Part shown: positions 17,867-26,089 of the stretch, in pieces
Layout of the letters: each line of letters starts with the position of its first letter
Position numbering within the stretch: the first letter of the stretch is position 1
Origin: Aliirhizobium wenxiniae
GTDB lineage: Bacteria; Pseudomonadota; Alphaproteobacteria; Rhizobiales; Rhizobiaceae
Length of the DNA: 64,000 bases
Reading direction: 5' to 3'
NCBI RefSeq assembly: GCF_019511445.1
Contig: NZ_JAEUAN010000008.1
Coordinates: 62,001 to 126,000, forward strand
Translations under genes and position numbers: made by a program
Notes under the pieces: generated by a model
What the model was told of the DNA's origin: nothing
Seen by the model: only the letters and a program-made list of their open reading frames with translations
The model's database searches: none

Positions 17867-17901
17867 CGATCTGTGAACAATCGCAGATTGGTCACAGATC
17901 G
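17867..17901. repeat. 35-bp near-perfect hairpin
   Basis: CGATCTGTGA at 17867-17876 pairs with TCACAGATCG at 17892-17901, and the inner CAATC at 17878-17882 pairs with GATTG at 17886-17890 around a GCA loop. One a/g mismatch interrupts a 15-bp stem. No T-run follows on either strand, so a simple terminator is not a good explanation. Confidence 0.6.
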
Positions 17902-18092
17902 TCGCCATGAACGTGGAGATTGGCGATTTTCGCCATTTTCTAGGGAGAAATACGGCGCGTGCCCACACGCCGCGACATCATTGGACGCGACCCAGATTTC
18001 TCAAGACTCTACCATTGAATGGAGTTGGAAATCATGAGCTGCCGTTAGTTGAAATGCCAACGGGGCAGATCGCTGGGCTACTCTTTAAGCTC

Positions 18093-18115
18093 GACAAGCG
18101 CCAATGGCGCTTGTC
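18093..18115 (-). terminator. Hairpin downstream of the 18166-27643 operon
   Basis: GACAAGCGCC at 18093-18102 and GGCGCTTGTC at 18106-18115 form a perfect 10-bp stem with a 3-nt loop. It lies 50 bp beyond the last stop codon of the minus-strand operon and is a plausible transcription terminator. The plus-strand side is followed by TTTG, the minus-strand side by GAGCTTAAA, so no long T-run is present. Confidence 0.5.
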
Positions 18116-18165
18116 TTTGATCGTCATCCAGCCTCTGGAGCGCTGTCGAAAGCCATCTTTCCCGA

Positions 18166-19362
18166 TTACGACTTAAGGATCTTGCCGCCCTCGGCCACCA
18201 GGCGCCCTTGCTTGAAAACCCTGCGATTTCCGGGAAAGCCAACCACGGACTCTGGTACATGTTCGGCGGCTATCGCAACAAAATCCGCCTTGGCGCCCAC
18301 TGCGATCCCGTAACCGTCAAGCCTGAGCGCCTTTGCTCCCGCGGTGGTGACGATATCGAATGCCGCCTGCAATTCCGTGTCCGTGAAGAAGCCGGAGCGG
18401 TAACCGATGATCTCGGCCCGGCGCAGCATGTCGCCATCGCCATAGGGCCACCAGCTATCGCGGATATTGTCGCTACCGCTGAAGACATTGACGCCTTCCG
18501 AGCGCAACAGTGCAACCGGCGGAAAGCTGTGATGCCCCGGCGCATTGGTCATGATCGAGATACCGCTTCTGGCAATTCTTGCGGCGATCTTGCGTGCCGC
18601 ATCGGTCGGAAGATCGCCGAGACCATAGGCGTGGCTGATCGAGACGTGGCCCTGCATGCCGAGCGCTTCCGTTCGGGCGCAGATTTCCTCGATGGTGAAG
18701 GCTCCCATCGTGCCGCCTTCGTGCAGATGGATATCCGCATCGACGCCACGTTTCTCTGCGATACCAAAGACGACATCAAGATGGGCGGTGACATCGCGGT
18801 CGAAACTGGCCGGGTCCAGTCCGCCGATCAGGTCTGCGCCGAGGCCGATCGCCTCGTCGAGAAGCTCGGGCGTGCCGGGGCTTTTCAGGATGCCGCTCTG
18901 CGGAAAGGCAACGAGCTGGATATCGATGATATCCCGGTATTCTTCCCTGACCGCCAGGATCGTCTCCAGCGATTTCAGCCCGACCGAACCATCGACCATG
19001 ACATGGCTACGCATCTGCAGCGTGCCATGCGAAACGCAGAGCTCAAGCTGCTTGATGGCACGCTCGGCCATCGGCTCGGCCTTCGCCATGTTTTCCGCCT
19101 GAAAGGCGACCCGTTCGTGGACGTCAAAGCCGTTGCTGCAGGGACGATGCGGCACCCATTTTCCGCCGTAGAAACTGGTATCCAGGTGGATATGCCCCTC
19201 GACGAAACCGGGTACGAGCAGATCGCCTTCAATATCGATGACATTGCTTGAACCGGCTGCGGCGGCCACCGGCTGGATGCCAGTTATCCGGCCGTTCTCG
19301 ACATGAATGTCATGCAGCTTGCCGTCGGCAAGCTTCGCATTGGTGAAAATCGTAGTGGTCAT
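18166..19362 (-). CDS. Cytosine-deaminase-like amidohydrolase (paralogue 1)
   Basis: The 398-residue cytosolic metal-dependent hydrolase is of the CodA-like amidohydrolase class. The N-terminal metal motif is intact (GFVEGHIHLDTSF, HxH near residues 57-59); further ligands are visible in IHLHEGGTMG, VSISHAYGLG and GSDNIRDSWWPYGDGDML, the last being the catalytic Asp region typical of cytosine deaminase. The start is placed at the ATG 19362 behind an AGGAAA site; the longer frame begins with TTG inside the gap. It is the last gene of the transporter operon, 36 bp after the second ATPase. Three related amidohydrolases lie in the same locus, so it likely deaminates or hydrolyses one intermediate of a cyclic or amidic nitrogen compound. 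Confidence 0.82.
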   Translation of the reverse strand: MTTTIFTNAKLADGKLHDIHVENGRITGIQPVAAAAGSSNVIDIEGDLLVPGFVEGHIHLDTSFYGGKWVPHRPCSNGFDVHERVAFQAENMAKAEPMAERAIKQLELCVSHGTLQMRSHVMVDGSVGLKSLETILAVREEYRDIIDIQLVAFPQSGILKSPGTPELLDEAIGLGADLIGGLDPASFDRDVTAHLDVVFGIAEKRGVDADIHLHEGGTMGAFTIEEICARTEALGMQGHVSISHAYGLGDLPTDAARKIAARIARSGISIMTNAPGHHSFPPVALLRSEGVNVFSGSDNIRDSWWPYGDGDMLRRAEIIGYRSGFFTDTELQAAFDIVTTAGAKALRLDGYGIAVGAKADFVAIAAEHVPESVVGFPGNRRVFKQGRLVAEGGKILKS

Positions 19363-19398
19363 GATCGGATGTTTCCTGAATTTTTTGTCGTTCAAAGC

Positions 19399-20379
19399 TT
19401 AGATGGCAGGCGCCAGATGGCACGCAACCAGGCCGCCGCCCTTGCGAGCGCGAACCTCGGGAGCCGTCTTGCTACAGAGATCCGCTGCCATCGGACAGCG
19501 GGGATGAAAGGCGCAGCCTTTCGGCGGATCGAGCGGGCTTGGCGGTTCGCCGCCCATCAGTTCCCGGTCGCGATTGGGAGCCGCGACATCCGGGATCGTC
19601 TGCAGCAGCAACCGCGTATAGGGATGCTGCGGATCGGCAAACAGCGCCTCCGTATCGGCTTCCTCGACGATCCGGCCAAGATACATGACTGCAATCCGGT
19701 CCGCCATGTGCCGCACGACGGCGAGATTGTGGCTGATGAAGAGATAGGTGAGGCCCAATTCATCCTGCAGGCGGCGCATCAGGTTGAGGATCTGCGCCTG
19801 TACCGAAACGTCGAGCGCCGACGTCGGCTCGTCGCAGACGAGGAATTCCGGCTCACTAGCAAGTGCCCGGGCGATCGAGATACGCTGCCGCTGCCCGCCG
19901 GAAAACTCGTGCGGATAGCGTTTCGCATCGTCCGCAGAAAGACCGACCGTGCGCAGCAGTTCGGCGACGCGCGCCTCGATCACGTCCGCGCCGTGGCGCA
20001 GGCCAAATTCGCGGATCGGCTCGGCGATGATATCGCCGACACGCCAGCGTGGATTGAGGCTCGCATGCGGATCCTGAAAGATCATCTGCGCTTCCATTGG
20101 CTTGCCGCGGCCCCTGCCCTTCACCGCTGGTGCAAACAGGATCGCGCCCTCGCTCGGTGCGTAAAGCCCGGTGACCAGCCGCGCGACCGTGGACTTGCCG
20201 CAGCCGGATTCACCGACGAGAGCGAGGCATTTCCCCTTCTCGACCGTGAAGGTGACATCCTGCACGGCGCGCAGATATCGTTTCGGCTTGCGGTCTATCA
20301 CGCGGTTCAGCCAGGGCGCGGATACGTCAAAGATGCGGGAGAGCTGATCGACTTCCAGGGCGTTGTTTGCGCTTCTCAC
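19399..20379 (-). CDS. Dpp/Opp-type ABC transporter ATP-binding protein (F subunit)
   Basis: The 326-residue ATPase has Walker A GESGCGKST, signature SGGQRQRISIARAL, Walker B LVCDEPTSALD, switch SHNLAVVRH and the C-terminal oligopeptide-transporter extension with the cysteine cluster GCAFHPRCPMAADLC that in this family can hold an iron-sulfur cluster. The start is a GTG at 20379 overlapping the stop of the D-subunit gene by 4 bp, with a GGAGGTG site in front. It pairs with the 20376-21377 ATPase and the two permeases at 24079-26013. Confidence 0.92.
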   Translation of the reverse strand: MRSANNALEVDQLSRIFDVSAPWLNRVIDRKPKRYLRAVQDVTFTVEKGKCLALVGESGCGKSTVARLVTGLYAPSEGAILFAPAVKGRGRGKPMEAQMIFQDPHASLNPRWRVGDIIAEPIREFGLRHGADVIEARVAELLRTVGLSADDAKRYPHEFSGGQRQRISIARALASEPEFLVCDEPTSALDVSVQAQILNLMRRLQDELGLTYLFISHNLAVVRHMADRIAVMYLGRIVEEADTEALFADPQHPYTRLLLQTIPDVAAPNRDRELMGGEPPSPLDPPKGCAFHPRCPMAADLCSKTAPEVRARKGGGLVACHLAPAI

Positions 20380-21377
20380 TGAACACCTCCATCATGAACG
20401 AGACAGGCGACACTGCCCTGCCCTTCGGCAACCATCACCGGGCGGACATTTCGACACCGCGACCCGGCTTCAAGACAGCGCGGATTGAAGGCACAACCGG
20501 TCGGAATGGCATTCAGCCGCGGCATCGCACCGTCGATCTGGGCTAGACGCTCGACACGGGCGCCGAGTGCTGGGATCGAGCCCATCAGGCCGCGCGTATA
20601 GGGATGTTTTGGCCGGCTCAGTACCTCTTCGACCGGGCCGATCTCGATGACGCGTCCGGCATACATCACCGCCACGCGGTCGGCAGTTTCGGCAATCACA
20701 CCCATGTCGTGCGTGACCAGCATGACGCCTGTGCCGTGCTCGCGGCAAAGTTTTCGCAGCAATGCGGTGATCTGCGCCTGGATCGACACATCGAGCGCCG
20801 TCGTCGGTTCGTCGGCGATGATCAGTTGCGGATTGCCCGCAAGCGCCAGTGCAATGACGACTCGTTGACGCATGCCGCCGGAAAACTGGTGCGGATAATG
20901 ATCGATCCGCTCCTCCGCGCCGGGAATGCCGACCTGTTTCAGCAGTTCGACGGCGCGGGCACGCGCTTCCGCACGGCTGAGGCTCGAATGCAGCCTGATG
21001 GTTTCGATGAGCTGCTGGCCAACGGAAAATAGCGGGTTGAGCGAGGTAAGCGGATCCTGGAAGATCGCACCGACCATGCTGCCGCGGATCGACGCCATTT
21101 CGGCTTCGCTGAGATTGTCAGTGCGCCTGCCGCCGATGCGGATTTCGCCGGAAGCCACACGGCCCGGCGGTTCGAGCAGGCCTAGCACGGCCATGCCGGT
21201 CATCGATTTACCTGCGCCGGATTCGCCGACGACACCAAGGATCTCGCCGCGCCTGATGGTCAGCGAAACCTCGGAGAGGGCAGTGAGTACCCCCTTGCGA
21301 GTCGGGAATTCGACGGAAAGACCTCGAACATCCAGCGCAAGTGCGTCAGAGGCTGGTGGGTGGTAGGAGATGCTCAT
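20376..21377 (-). CDS. Dpp/Opp-type ABC transporter ATP-binding protein (D subunit)
   Basis: The 333-residue ATPase carries Walker A GESGAGKSM, the Q-loop AIFQDPLTSLNP, signature SGGMRQRVVIALAL, Walker B LIIADEPTTALD and VTHDMGVIAE, and ends with the oligopeptide-type tail GCAFNPRCLEAGSRC. The Walker A ends in Ser-Met rather than Ser-Thr, which is common in DppD proteins. Its start ATG overlaps the stop of the upstream amidohydrolase gene and its stop overlaps the GTG of the F subunit, so four adjacent genes are translationally coupled. Confidence 0.92.
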   Translation of the reverse strand: MSISYHPPASDALALDVRGLSVEFPTRKGVLTALSEVSLTIRRGEILGVVGESGAGKSMTGMAVLGLLEPPGRVASGEIRIGGRRTDNLSEAEMASIRGSMVGAIFQDPLTSLNPLFSVGQQLIETIRLHSSLSRAEARARAVELLKQVGIPGAEERIDHYPHQFSGGMRQRVVIALALAGNPQLIIADEPTTALDVSIQAQITALLRKLCREHGTGVMLVTHDMGVIAETADRVAVMYAGRVIEIGPVEEVLSRPKHPYTRGLMGSIPALGARVERLAQIDGAMPRLNAIPTGCAFNPRCLEAGSRCRNVRPVMVAEGQGSVACLVHDGGVQ

Positions 21378-22879
21378 GACGCAACCTCGCTTTGCCTGAG
21401 ATGCAACGGATAGCTTGGAGGAAAGATCGTCTCGACTGGCGGATGCCCGTAAGTGCGTTCGGGATAACGAGCGACCAGCCTATCGAACTGCGCCTGCGCC
21501 TGATCGCGAGCAACGGCAAGGTCGATACCGGCAACCTGCCCGTCGCGCATCGACAGCCGACCATCGACGATCGTGGCACGGGTGACGCGACCGGTCGCGC
21601 CATAGACGAGCGTCTGGATCGGATCGATGCGCGGCGCGATCATCCGGTCGGCCATGTCGAAGACGGCGATATCGGCTTTTGCGCCAACTGAGAGACGCCC
21701 GAGATCGGGGCGGTTCACGGCTTCGGCGCCTGCGATTGTTGCAGCGTCGTAGAACTCAGCTGCTGAGCCGGCATCGCCACGCCCTTCCGCAATGCGGTTT
21801 GCCATCAGGCCGACCGACATGTTCAACACCATGTCCGGCGGCGCGGTGTCGGTTCCCATGCCGATGCGGATGCCCATCGCCTTCAGCTTCGAGAAGGATT
21901 TGAGCGAAGAACCGTGTCTTGCCGAAACCAGCGGGCAATGAGCGACCGTGACGCCGTTTGCGGCATAGCGGGCAAGGTCTTCGTTTGTCGCAACGGTCGC
22001 ATGTGGCGCGATCAGGCGCGACGAGAGCAGGCCAATGCCATCCAGCCATGCCGGTGCGGTGACACCATGCAGACGCCGCACGGTCTGCAATTCCATCTCG
22101 CCTTGCGCCATATGCAGCCGTACCGGCAAATCCATTTCGCCGGCATGAGCGAATGTCCGGCGCAACAGGGTCTCCGTACAGGTCTCGACCCGATCCGGGG
22201 CGAACATGCCGGATATCAGCCCGCCGGCGGTGCCATGGACACTCCCCGCGAAAGCGGCTGCAGCATCAAGCTCCGCCAGTCCACGCTCTTCGTCGAAAAC
22301 CGGCTGCATGGCGCCCATCTTATCAAGGATTACGCCGCCGCTGCGATAGGCGGGCCCGAGCCAGACGCGCAGACCAAGCTCTTCGGCCGCAACCGCCGCC
22401 GCCTCGAATTCCGCTACCGTTTCGCCCCAGGCGCGATAAAAAAGCGATGCAATCGGCAGAGCCGACGTGATGCCGTTCAGAAGAAGCTGCGCAAAGGCAT
22501 ATCGCTTCTGGAAGGAAAGCTCTTCCAGGCCGTACATTTCATAGGCCCGCGCCGCGTAATCATGCGGCCAGACGCGCCCCTTCTTCCAGCCTGGCTGGTT
22601 GTCCATACCCAGAACGGTCGTGTCGAGGTCGGATAGCGCATCGAGATCGACAAAGCCAGGGCCGATCAGGGCCTCGCCCATGTCGTAGCGCGCTGAAACT
22701 TCGCCCTCGAACCTTTTGCCGATCCAGATGACGCGATTATTCTCGATCATCACTTCGCCACCTTCGACGAGCCGTCGACCTTCGGGGAAATCGGCAATGA
22801 TGTAGCGCGCCTTCAGCGCCCATCGGCCGGGTGGGCGTTTTCCGAGCGGAAGATCGAACCAGTTCCTGTCTCTTATCAT
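21374..22879 (-). CDS. AtzB/TrzN-like amidohydrolase lacking the N-terminal HxH metal motif
   Basis: The 501-residue protein has the layout of chlorohydrolase/aminohydrolase-type amidohydrolases (beta-sandwich around residues 20-65 and the C-terminus, TIM barrel between). The first metal motif, normally PGFxxxHxH, reads here IGPGFVDLDALSDLD, so the two histidines are replaced by Asp-Leu-Asp. Later ligand regions remain recognisable: VRLHMAQGEME, LIAPHATVATNEDL, AHCPLVSARHGS and GMGTDTAPPDM with the catalytic Asp. It overlaps its neighbours by 4 bp each. The altered site suggests a different metal arrangement, a different reaction, or loss of catalysis; I cannot decide which. Substrate is unknown but should match the imported compound. 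Confidence 0.75.
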   Translation of the reverse strand: MIRDRNWFDLPLGKRPPGRWALKARYIIADFPEGRRLVEGGEVMIENNRVIWIGKRFEGEVSARYDMGEALIGPGFVDLDALSDLDTTVLGMDNQPGWKKGRVWPHDYAARAYEMYGLEELSFQKRYAFAQLLLNGITSALPIASLFYRAWGETVAEFEAAAVAAEELGLRVWLGPAYRSGGVILDKMGAMQPVFDEERGLAELDAAAAFAGSVHGTAGGLISGMFAPDRVETCTETLLRRTFAHAGEMDLPVRLHMAQGEMELQTVRRLHGVTAPAWLDGIGLLSSRLIAPHATVATNEDLARYAANGVTVAHCPLVSARHGSSLKSFSKLKAMGIRIGMGTDTAPPDMVLNMSVGLMANRIAEGRGDAGSAAEFYDAATIAGAEAVNRPDLGRLSVGAKADIAVFDMADRMIAPRIDPIQTLVYGATGRVTRATIVDGRLSMRDGQVAGIDLAVARDQAQAQFDRLVARYPERTYGHPPVETIFPPSYPLHLRQSEVAS

Positions 22880-24069
22880 GGCCGTTCCCGCAGGCTCTTG
22901 CCGTCACGGGCAACGACATTGCCGGCCGTGACGACAAGCTTGCGCGACTGGTGGGTGACGATCGCTTCACCGACACTTTCGCCCTCGACGAGGACCACAT
23001 CGCCGCGCCCGCCGACAGTCAGCGCATGATTGACGCGGTCCATCGCCATCGCCCCGCCGGTGGTGCAGACGTCGAGCGCCATCAGCAACTCGTCGTCGCG
23101 GCGCAGATTGTTCTTCATGCCGAGCAGCATGGCGCGCTCCAGCATATCGCCATTGCCATAAGGCCCCCATGTGTCGCGAAAGCCGTCGACGCCTGCGCCG
23201 AAGCGCACGCCGGCGGCGCGCAGCCGCTTTAGCGACGGGACTTCGCGTGACGGCGGCGCGGTGGTCAGGATCGGGACGTCGAGTTCGGCGCAGGTGTCGA
23301 TCAAGGCCTGCGAGGCATTCCAGTCGGGAAGCGCAAGGCAGAAGGCGTGGCTGACCGCAACCTTGCCCTGCATGCCCGTGGCGCGGATGCGCTCAAAGAT
23401 CATCTCCATCGAAAATGCGCCAAGTTCGCCGAGTTCATGCAGATGGATGTCGATGCCTTTGCCGTGTTTTTCGGCCAGCGCGAAAATCGTATCTAGATGG
23501 GCTTTCGGATCGCGATCCATGCCGCACGGATCCAACCCGCCGACGAGATCGGCGCCTATCTCCATCGCCTGATCGAGCAGTTCAGCGGTTCCCGGCCGGC
23601 GCATCAGGCCGGATTGCGGGAAGGCGACGATCTCGATCTCGACGACACCGGCAAGCTGACGACGCGTCTCCATCACGCCTTCGAGCGCGACCAAGCCCTG
23701 ATCGGTGTCGATATCCACATGGGTGCGGATCAGCGTCGTGCCGTAGCCGACAGATTGCAACGACTGGCGCATGGACTGGACATGGGCGTCCAGCCCGTAG
23801 TCGCGCTTCACCTTGCGCTCGTTGTCGATCTTGTCAATCAGCCGCGGGCCGACTTCGTTCACGTACCAGGGATAACCGAGCAGCGACTTGTCGAGATGGG
23901 TATGTGCATCGACCAGGCCCGGAATGGCGATGCGGCCACCGGCGTCCTCCATTGCAGTGCCCTCGCCTGCAAGTCCCGGGCCGATCGCAGCAATGCGACC
24001 GCCTTTGATGAAGATGTCGGACGCCCCGCCTCCCATGGGCCTTGCGTTCTTAATCAGAAGATCACTCAT
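22876..24069 (-). CDS. Cytosine-deaminase-like amidohydrolase (paralogue 2)
   Basis: The 397-residue protein is of the same CodA-like class as the 18166-19362 gene. It has the intact metal motif GLVDAHTHLDKSLLGYPW (HxH near residues 56-58), IDIHLHELGELGAFSM, VSHAFCLAL and the active-site Asp region GVDGFRDTWGPYGNGDML. It probably hydrolyses a C-N bond in a cyclic amide, amidine or deaminates an aminoheterocycle. It is coupled by a 4-bp overlap to the AtzB-like gene and lies 9 bp after the permease gene, placing enzymes within the transporter operon. Confidence 0.83.
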   Translation of the reverse strand: MSDLLIKNARPMGGGASDIFIKGGRIAAIGPGLAGEGTAMEDAGGRIAIPGLVDAHTHLDKSLLGYPWYVNEVGPRLIDKIDNERKVKRDYGLDAHVQSMRQSLQSVGYGTTLIRTHVDIDTDQGLVALEGVMETRRQLAGVVEIEIVAFPQSGLMRRPGTAELLDQAMEIGADLVGGLDPCGMDRDPKAHLDTIFALAEKHGKGIDIHLHELGELGAFSMEMIFERIRATGMQGKVAVSHAFCLALPDWNASQALIDTCAELDVPILTTAPPSREVPSLKRLRAAGVRFGAGVDGFRDTWGPYGNGDMLERAMLLGMKNNLRRDDELLMALDVCTTGGAMAMDRVNHALTVGGRGDVVLVEGESVGEAIVTHQSRKLVVTAGNVVARDGKSLRERP

Positions 24070-24078
24070 GGATATGCC

Positions 24079-25035
24079 TCAGCGCAGTTTGGGATTGAGA
24101 GCGTCACGCAGCCAGTCGCCCAGCACGTTGATCGAGACGACGAGCAGACAGAGCTGCAAGCCGGGGAAAAGCACGATCCACCACTGGCCGGAAAACAGGA
24201 ACTGGTTGCCGATGCGGATCAGGGTGCCGAGCGACGGCTGTTCCGGCGGCATGCCGACGCCGAGGAAGGAAAGCGTCGCCTCGATCAAGATACCGAGGCC
24301 GAAATTCAGCGTCGCAGTCACCAGAAGCGGCGTGGTGGTGTTGGGAAGGATATGCTTGATCAATATCCGCCATGTCGGCACGCGGATCAGCCGGGCGGCC
24401 TGCACATATTCCTTGTTGCGCTCGACCATGGTCAGCGCCCGGACGGTGCGGGCATATTGCACCCACGCCGAAAGCGAGATGGCGAGCACGATGACGCCCG
24501 AGGCACCGACTTCTCTGAGCGAGGGCGGCAGCGCCTGCCGTGCGAGCGCCGAGACGAGGATGGCGATCAGCATGGTCGGCATCGACAGGAGAACGTCGCC
24601 TGCCCGCATCAGCAGGCCATCCGCCCATTTGCCGTAATAACCGGCGACCAATCCGAGAGCCGAGCCGACGATCAGCGATACCGCAACCGAGGCAGCGCCG
24701 ATGACGATCGATGCCCGCGAGCCGTAAAGGATGGCGGAAAGGAGATCGCGGCCCTGCGTATCGGTGCCGAGGATGAACGGCCACTGGCCCTCCTCCATCC
24801 AGATCGGCGGGATCTCGGCGTTCAACAGGTCGAGCGAGGCGAGATCATAGGGGTTCTGGACGGTGATCAGCGGCGCGAGGAACGCCGAGCCGATGAGAAG
24901 CAACAACAGGATTGCAGCGCCGACGGCGGAAGGGTGATGAGTGAAACTCCACCACAGATCGGAATCCCGCAGGCGGGAAAACCAGGAGGGAGCGGAGCGG
25001 ATCTGCTGCTTTGTCGTCTGTTCAACGATAGTCAT
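24079..25035 (-). CDS. Dpp/Opp-type ABC transporter permease (C subunit)
   Basis: The 318-residue inner-membrane protein has an N-terminal OppC-type segment, a first transmembrane helix at residues ~38-56 (AAILLLLLIGSAFLAPLI), the conserved FILGTDTQGRDLLSAILYG, about five further helices and the EAA loop QAARLIRVPTWRILIKHILP. The family-typical GLGILIEATLSFLGVG and the terminal INVLGDWLRDALNPKLR are present. It forms the translocation pore with the 25048-26013 permease, 12 bp upstream. Confidence 0.93.
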   Translation of the reverse strand: MTIVEQTTKQQIRSAPSWFSRLRDSDLWWSFTHHPSAVGAAILLLLLIGSAFLAPLITVQNPYDLASLDLLNAEIPPIWMEEGQWPFILGTDTQGRDLLSAILYGSRASIVIGAASVAVSLIVGSALGLVAGYYGKWADGLLMRAGDVLLSMPTMLIAILVSALARQALPPSLREVGASGVIVLAISLSAWVQYARTVRALTMVERNKEYVQAARLIRVPTWRILIKHILPNTTTPLLVTATLNFGLGILIEATLSFLGVGMPPEQPSLGTLIRIGNQFLFSGQWWIVLFPGLQLCLLVVSINVLGDWLRDALNPKLR

Positions 25036-25047
25036 GAATGTCTCCCG

Positions 25048-26013
25048 TCACGCTGCGCGCAGGCGCGGGTCGATTACCGCGTAGGCAATGTCGACGAACG
25101 TGTTCAGCGTCACGAAGATGAAGGATACGATGCAGAGATAGGCTGCCATGACGGGGATATCGACGAAGGTGACGGCCTGCATGAACAGCATGCCCATGCC
25201 CGGCCACTGGAAGACGGTTTCAGTGACGAGCGCAAAGGCGATCAGATTGCCCACCTGCATGGCCGTCAGCGTCACCACCGGCATGAGACAGTTTTTCAGT
25301 GCATGGCGGAACCAGAGTGCTCGACGCTTCACCCCGCGAGCACGGGCGAACTTGATGAAATCGGCGCGCAATATTTCCAGCATTTCGGCACGCACGAGCC
25401 GCATCACCAGTGTGATCTGGAAAAGCGACAAAGACAGCGCCGGCAGTACGATTGCGGCGCGGCCGGAGGGCGTCAGCAATCCTGTCGACCACCAGCCGAG
25501 CTGCACGACCTCGCCGCGGCCATAGCCAGGCAGCCAGCCGAGGCTGACGGAAAAGGCAAGGATCAGGATGATGCCGACGAAGAAGCTCGGCAGCGAGACA
25601 CCGACAATGGAGGAAAACTGCAGTCCCTCCGCCCACCAGCGTCCGCGCCCGATCGCGGTGAAGACACCGAGCGGAATGCCGATCGCCAGCGACAGGATGG
25701 TGGCGATGATGACCAGTTCGAAGGTTGCCGGGAAACGCTCGCCGATCAGGGTTATGACATTCTGCTGATTGCGCCAGGAAAGACCGAATTGGCCTTGAGC
25801 GGCATTGGTGACGAAACGCAGATATTGCACCAGGAACCCGTCATTCAGGCCGAGCCGGCTGCGCAACTCGTCTCGCTCCACCTGGGTGGCGCTTTCGTTC
25901 ACCATCATCTCGACGGGATCGCCGAGGAAACGGAAGATGAGGAAGGCGAAAAAGGCGACTGTCAGCATCACGAGGATAGCGTTGCCGACGCGTTTTACGA
26001 GGAAGGCGATCAT
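25048..26013 (-). CDS. Dpp/Opp-type ABC transporter permease (B subunit)
   Basis: The 321-residue permease begins MIAFLVKRVGNAILVMLTVA and shows the DppB pattern: one N-terminal helix, periplasmic domain with RSRLGLNDGFLVQYLRFV-type sequence, then five helices with the EAA loop FIKFARARGVKRRALWFRHA and the C-terminal FVDIAYAVIDPRLR. The ATG at 26013 is the first one in frame with the conserved start; a longer frame from 26076 would add 21 unconserved residues. It is separated from the binding-protein gene by 76 bp. Confidence 0.92.
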   Translation of the reverse strand: MIAFLVKRVGNAILVMLTVAFFAFLIFRFLGDPVEMMVNESATQVERDELRSRLGLNDGFLVQYLRFVTNAAQGQFGLSWRNQQNVITLIGERFPATFELVIIATILSLAIGIPLGVFTAIGRGRWWAEGLQFSSIVGVSLPSFFVGIILILAFSVSLGWLPGYGRGEVVQLGWWSTGLLTPSGRAAIVLPALSLSLFQITLVMRLVRAEMLEILRADFIKFARARGVKRRALWFRHALKNCLMPVVTLTAMQVGNLIAFALVTETVFQWPGMGMLFMQAVTFVDIPVMAAYLCIVSFIFVTLNTFVDIAYAVIDPRLRAA

Positions 26014-26089
26014 GGTCGCGACGTCCCTGGTTTCAAGCGAGATAAGGGGACCCCTTGCCGGTGTGATCGACGGCAAGGGGCCTGGCGAC

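Larger units (their letters stand above)
17652..18165. other. Hairpin-rich intergenic region without a recognisable gene
   Basis: The 514-bp gap has short frames on the plus strand but none with a credible ribosome-binding site or family match. It contains a near-perfect hairpin at 17867-17901, a second at 17953-17972 (nine-base arms with one mismatch) and a third at 18093-18115. The AT-rich part directly upstream of the kinase gene (17652-17740) is the probable promoter. A structured RNA or an old small mobile element is possible, but neither can be assigned. Confidence 0.4.

Noticed and set aside
17750..18037. A 95-codon plus-strand frame in the hairpin-rich gap
   Set aside because: It runs through the 17867-17901 palindrome, has no ribosome-binding site and shows no family similarity.
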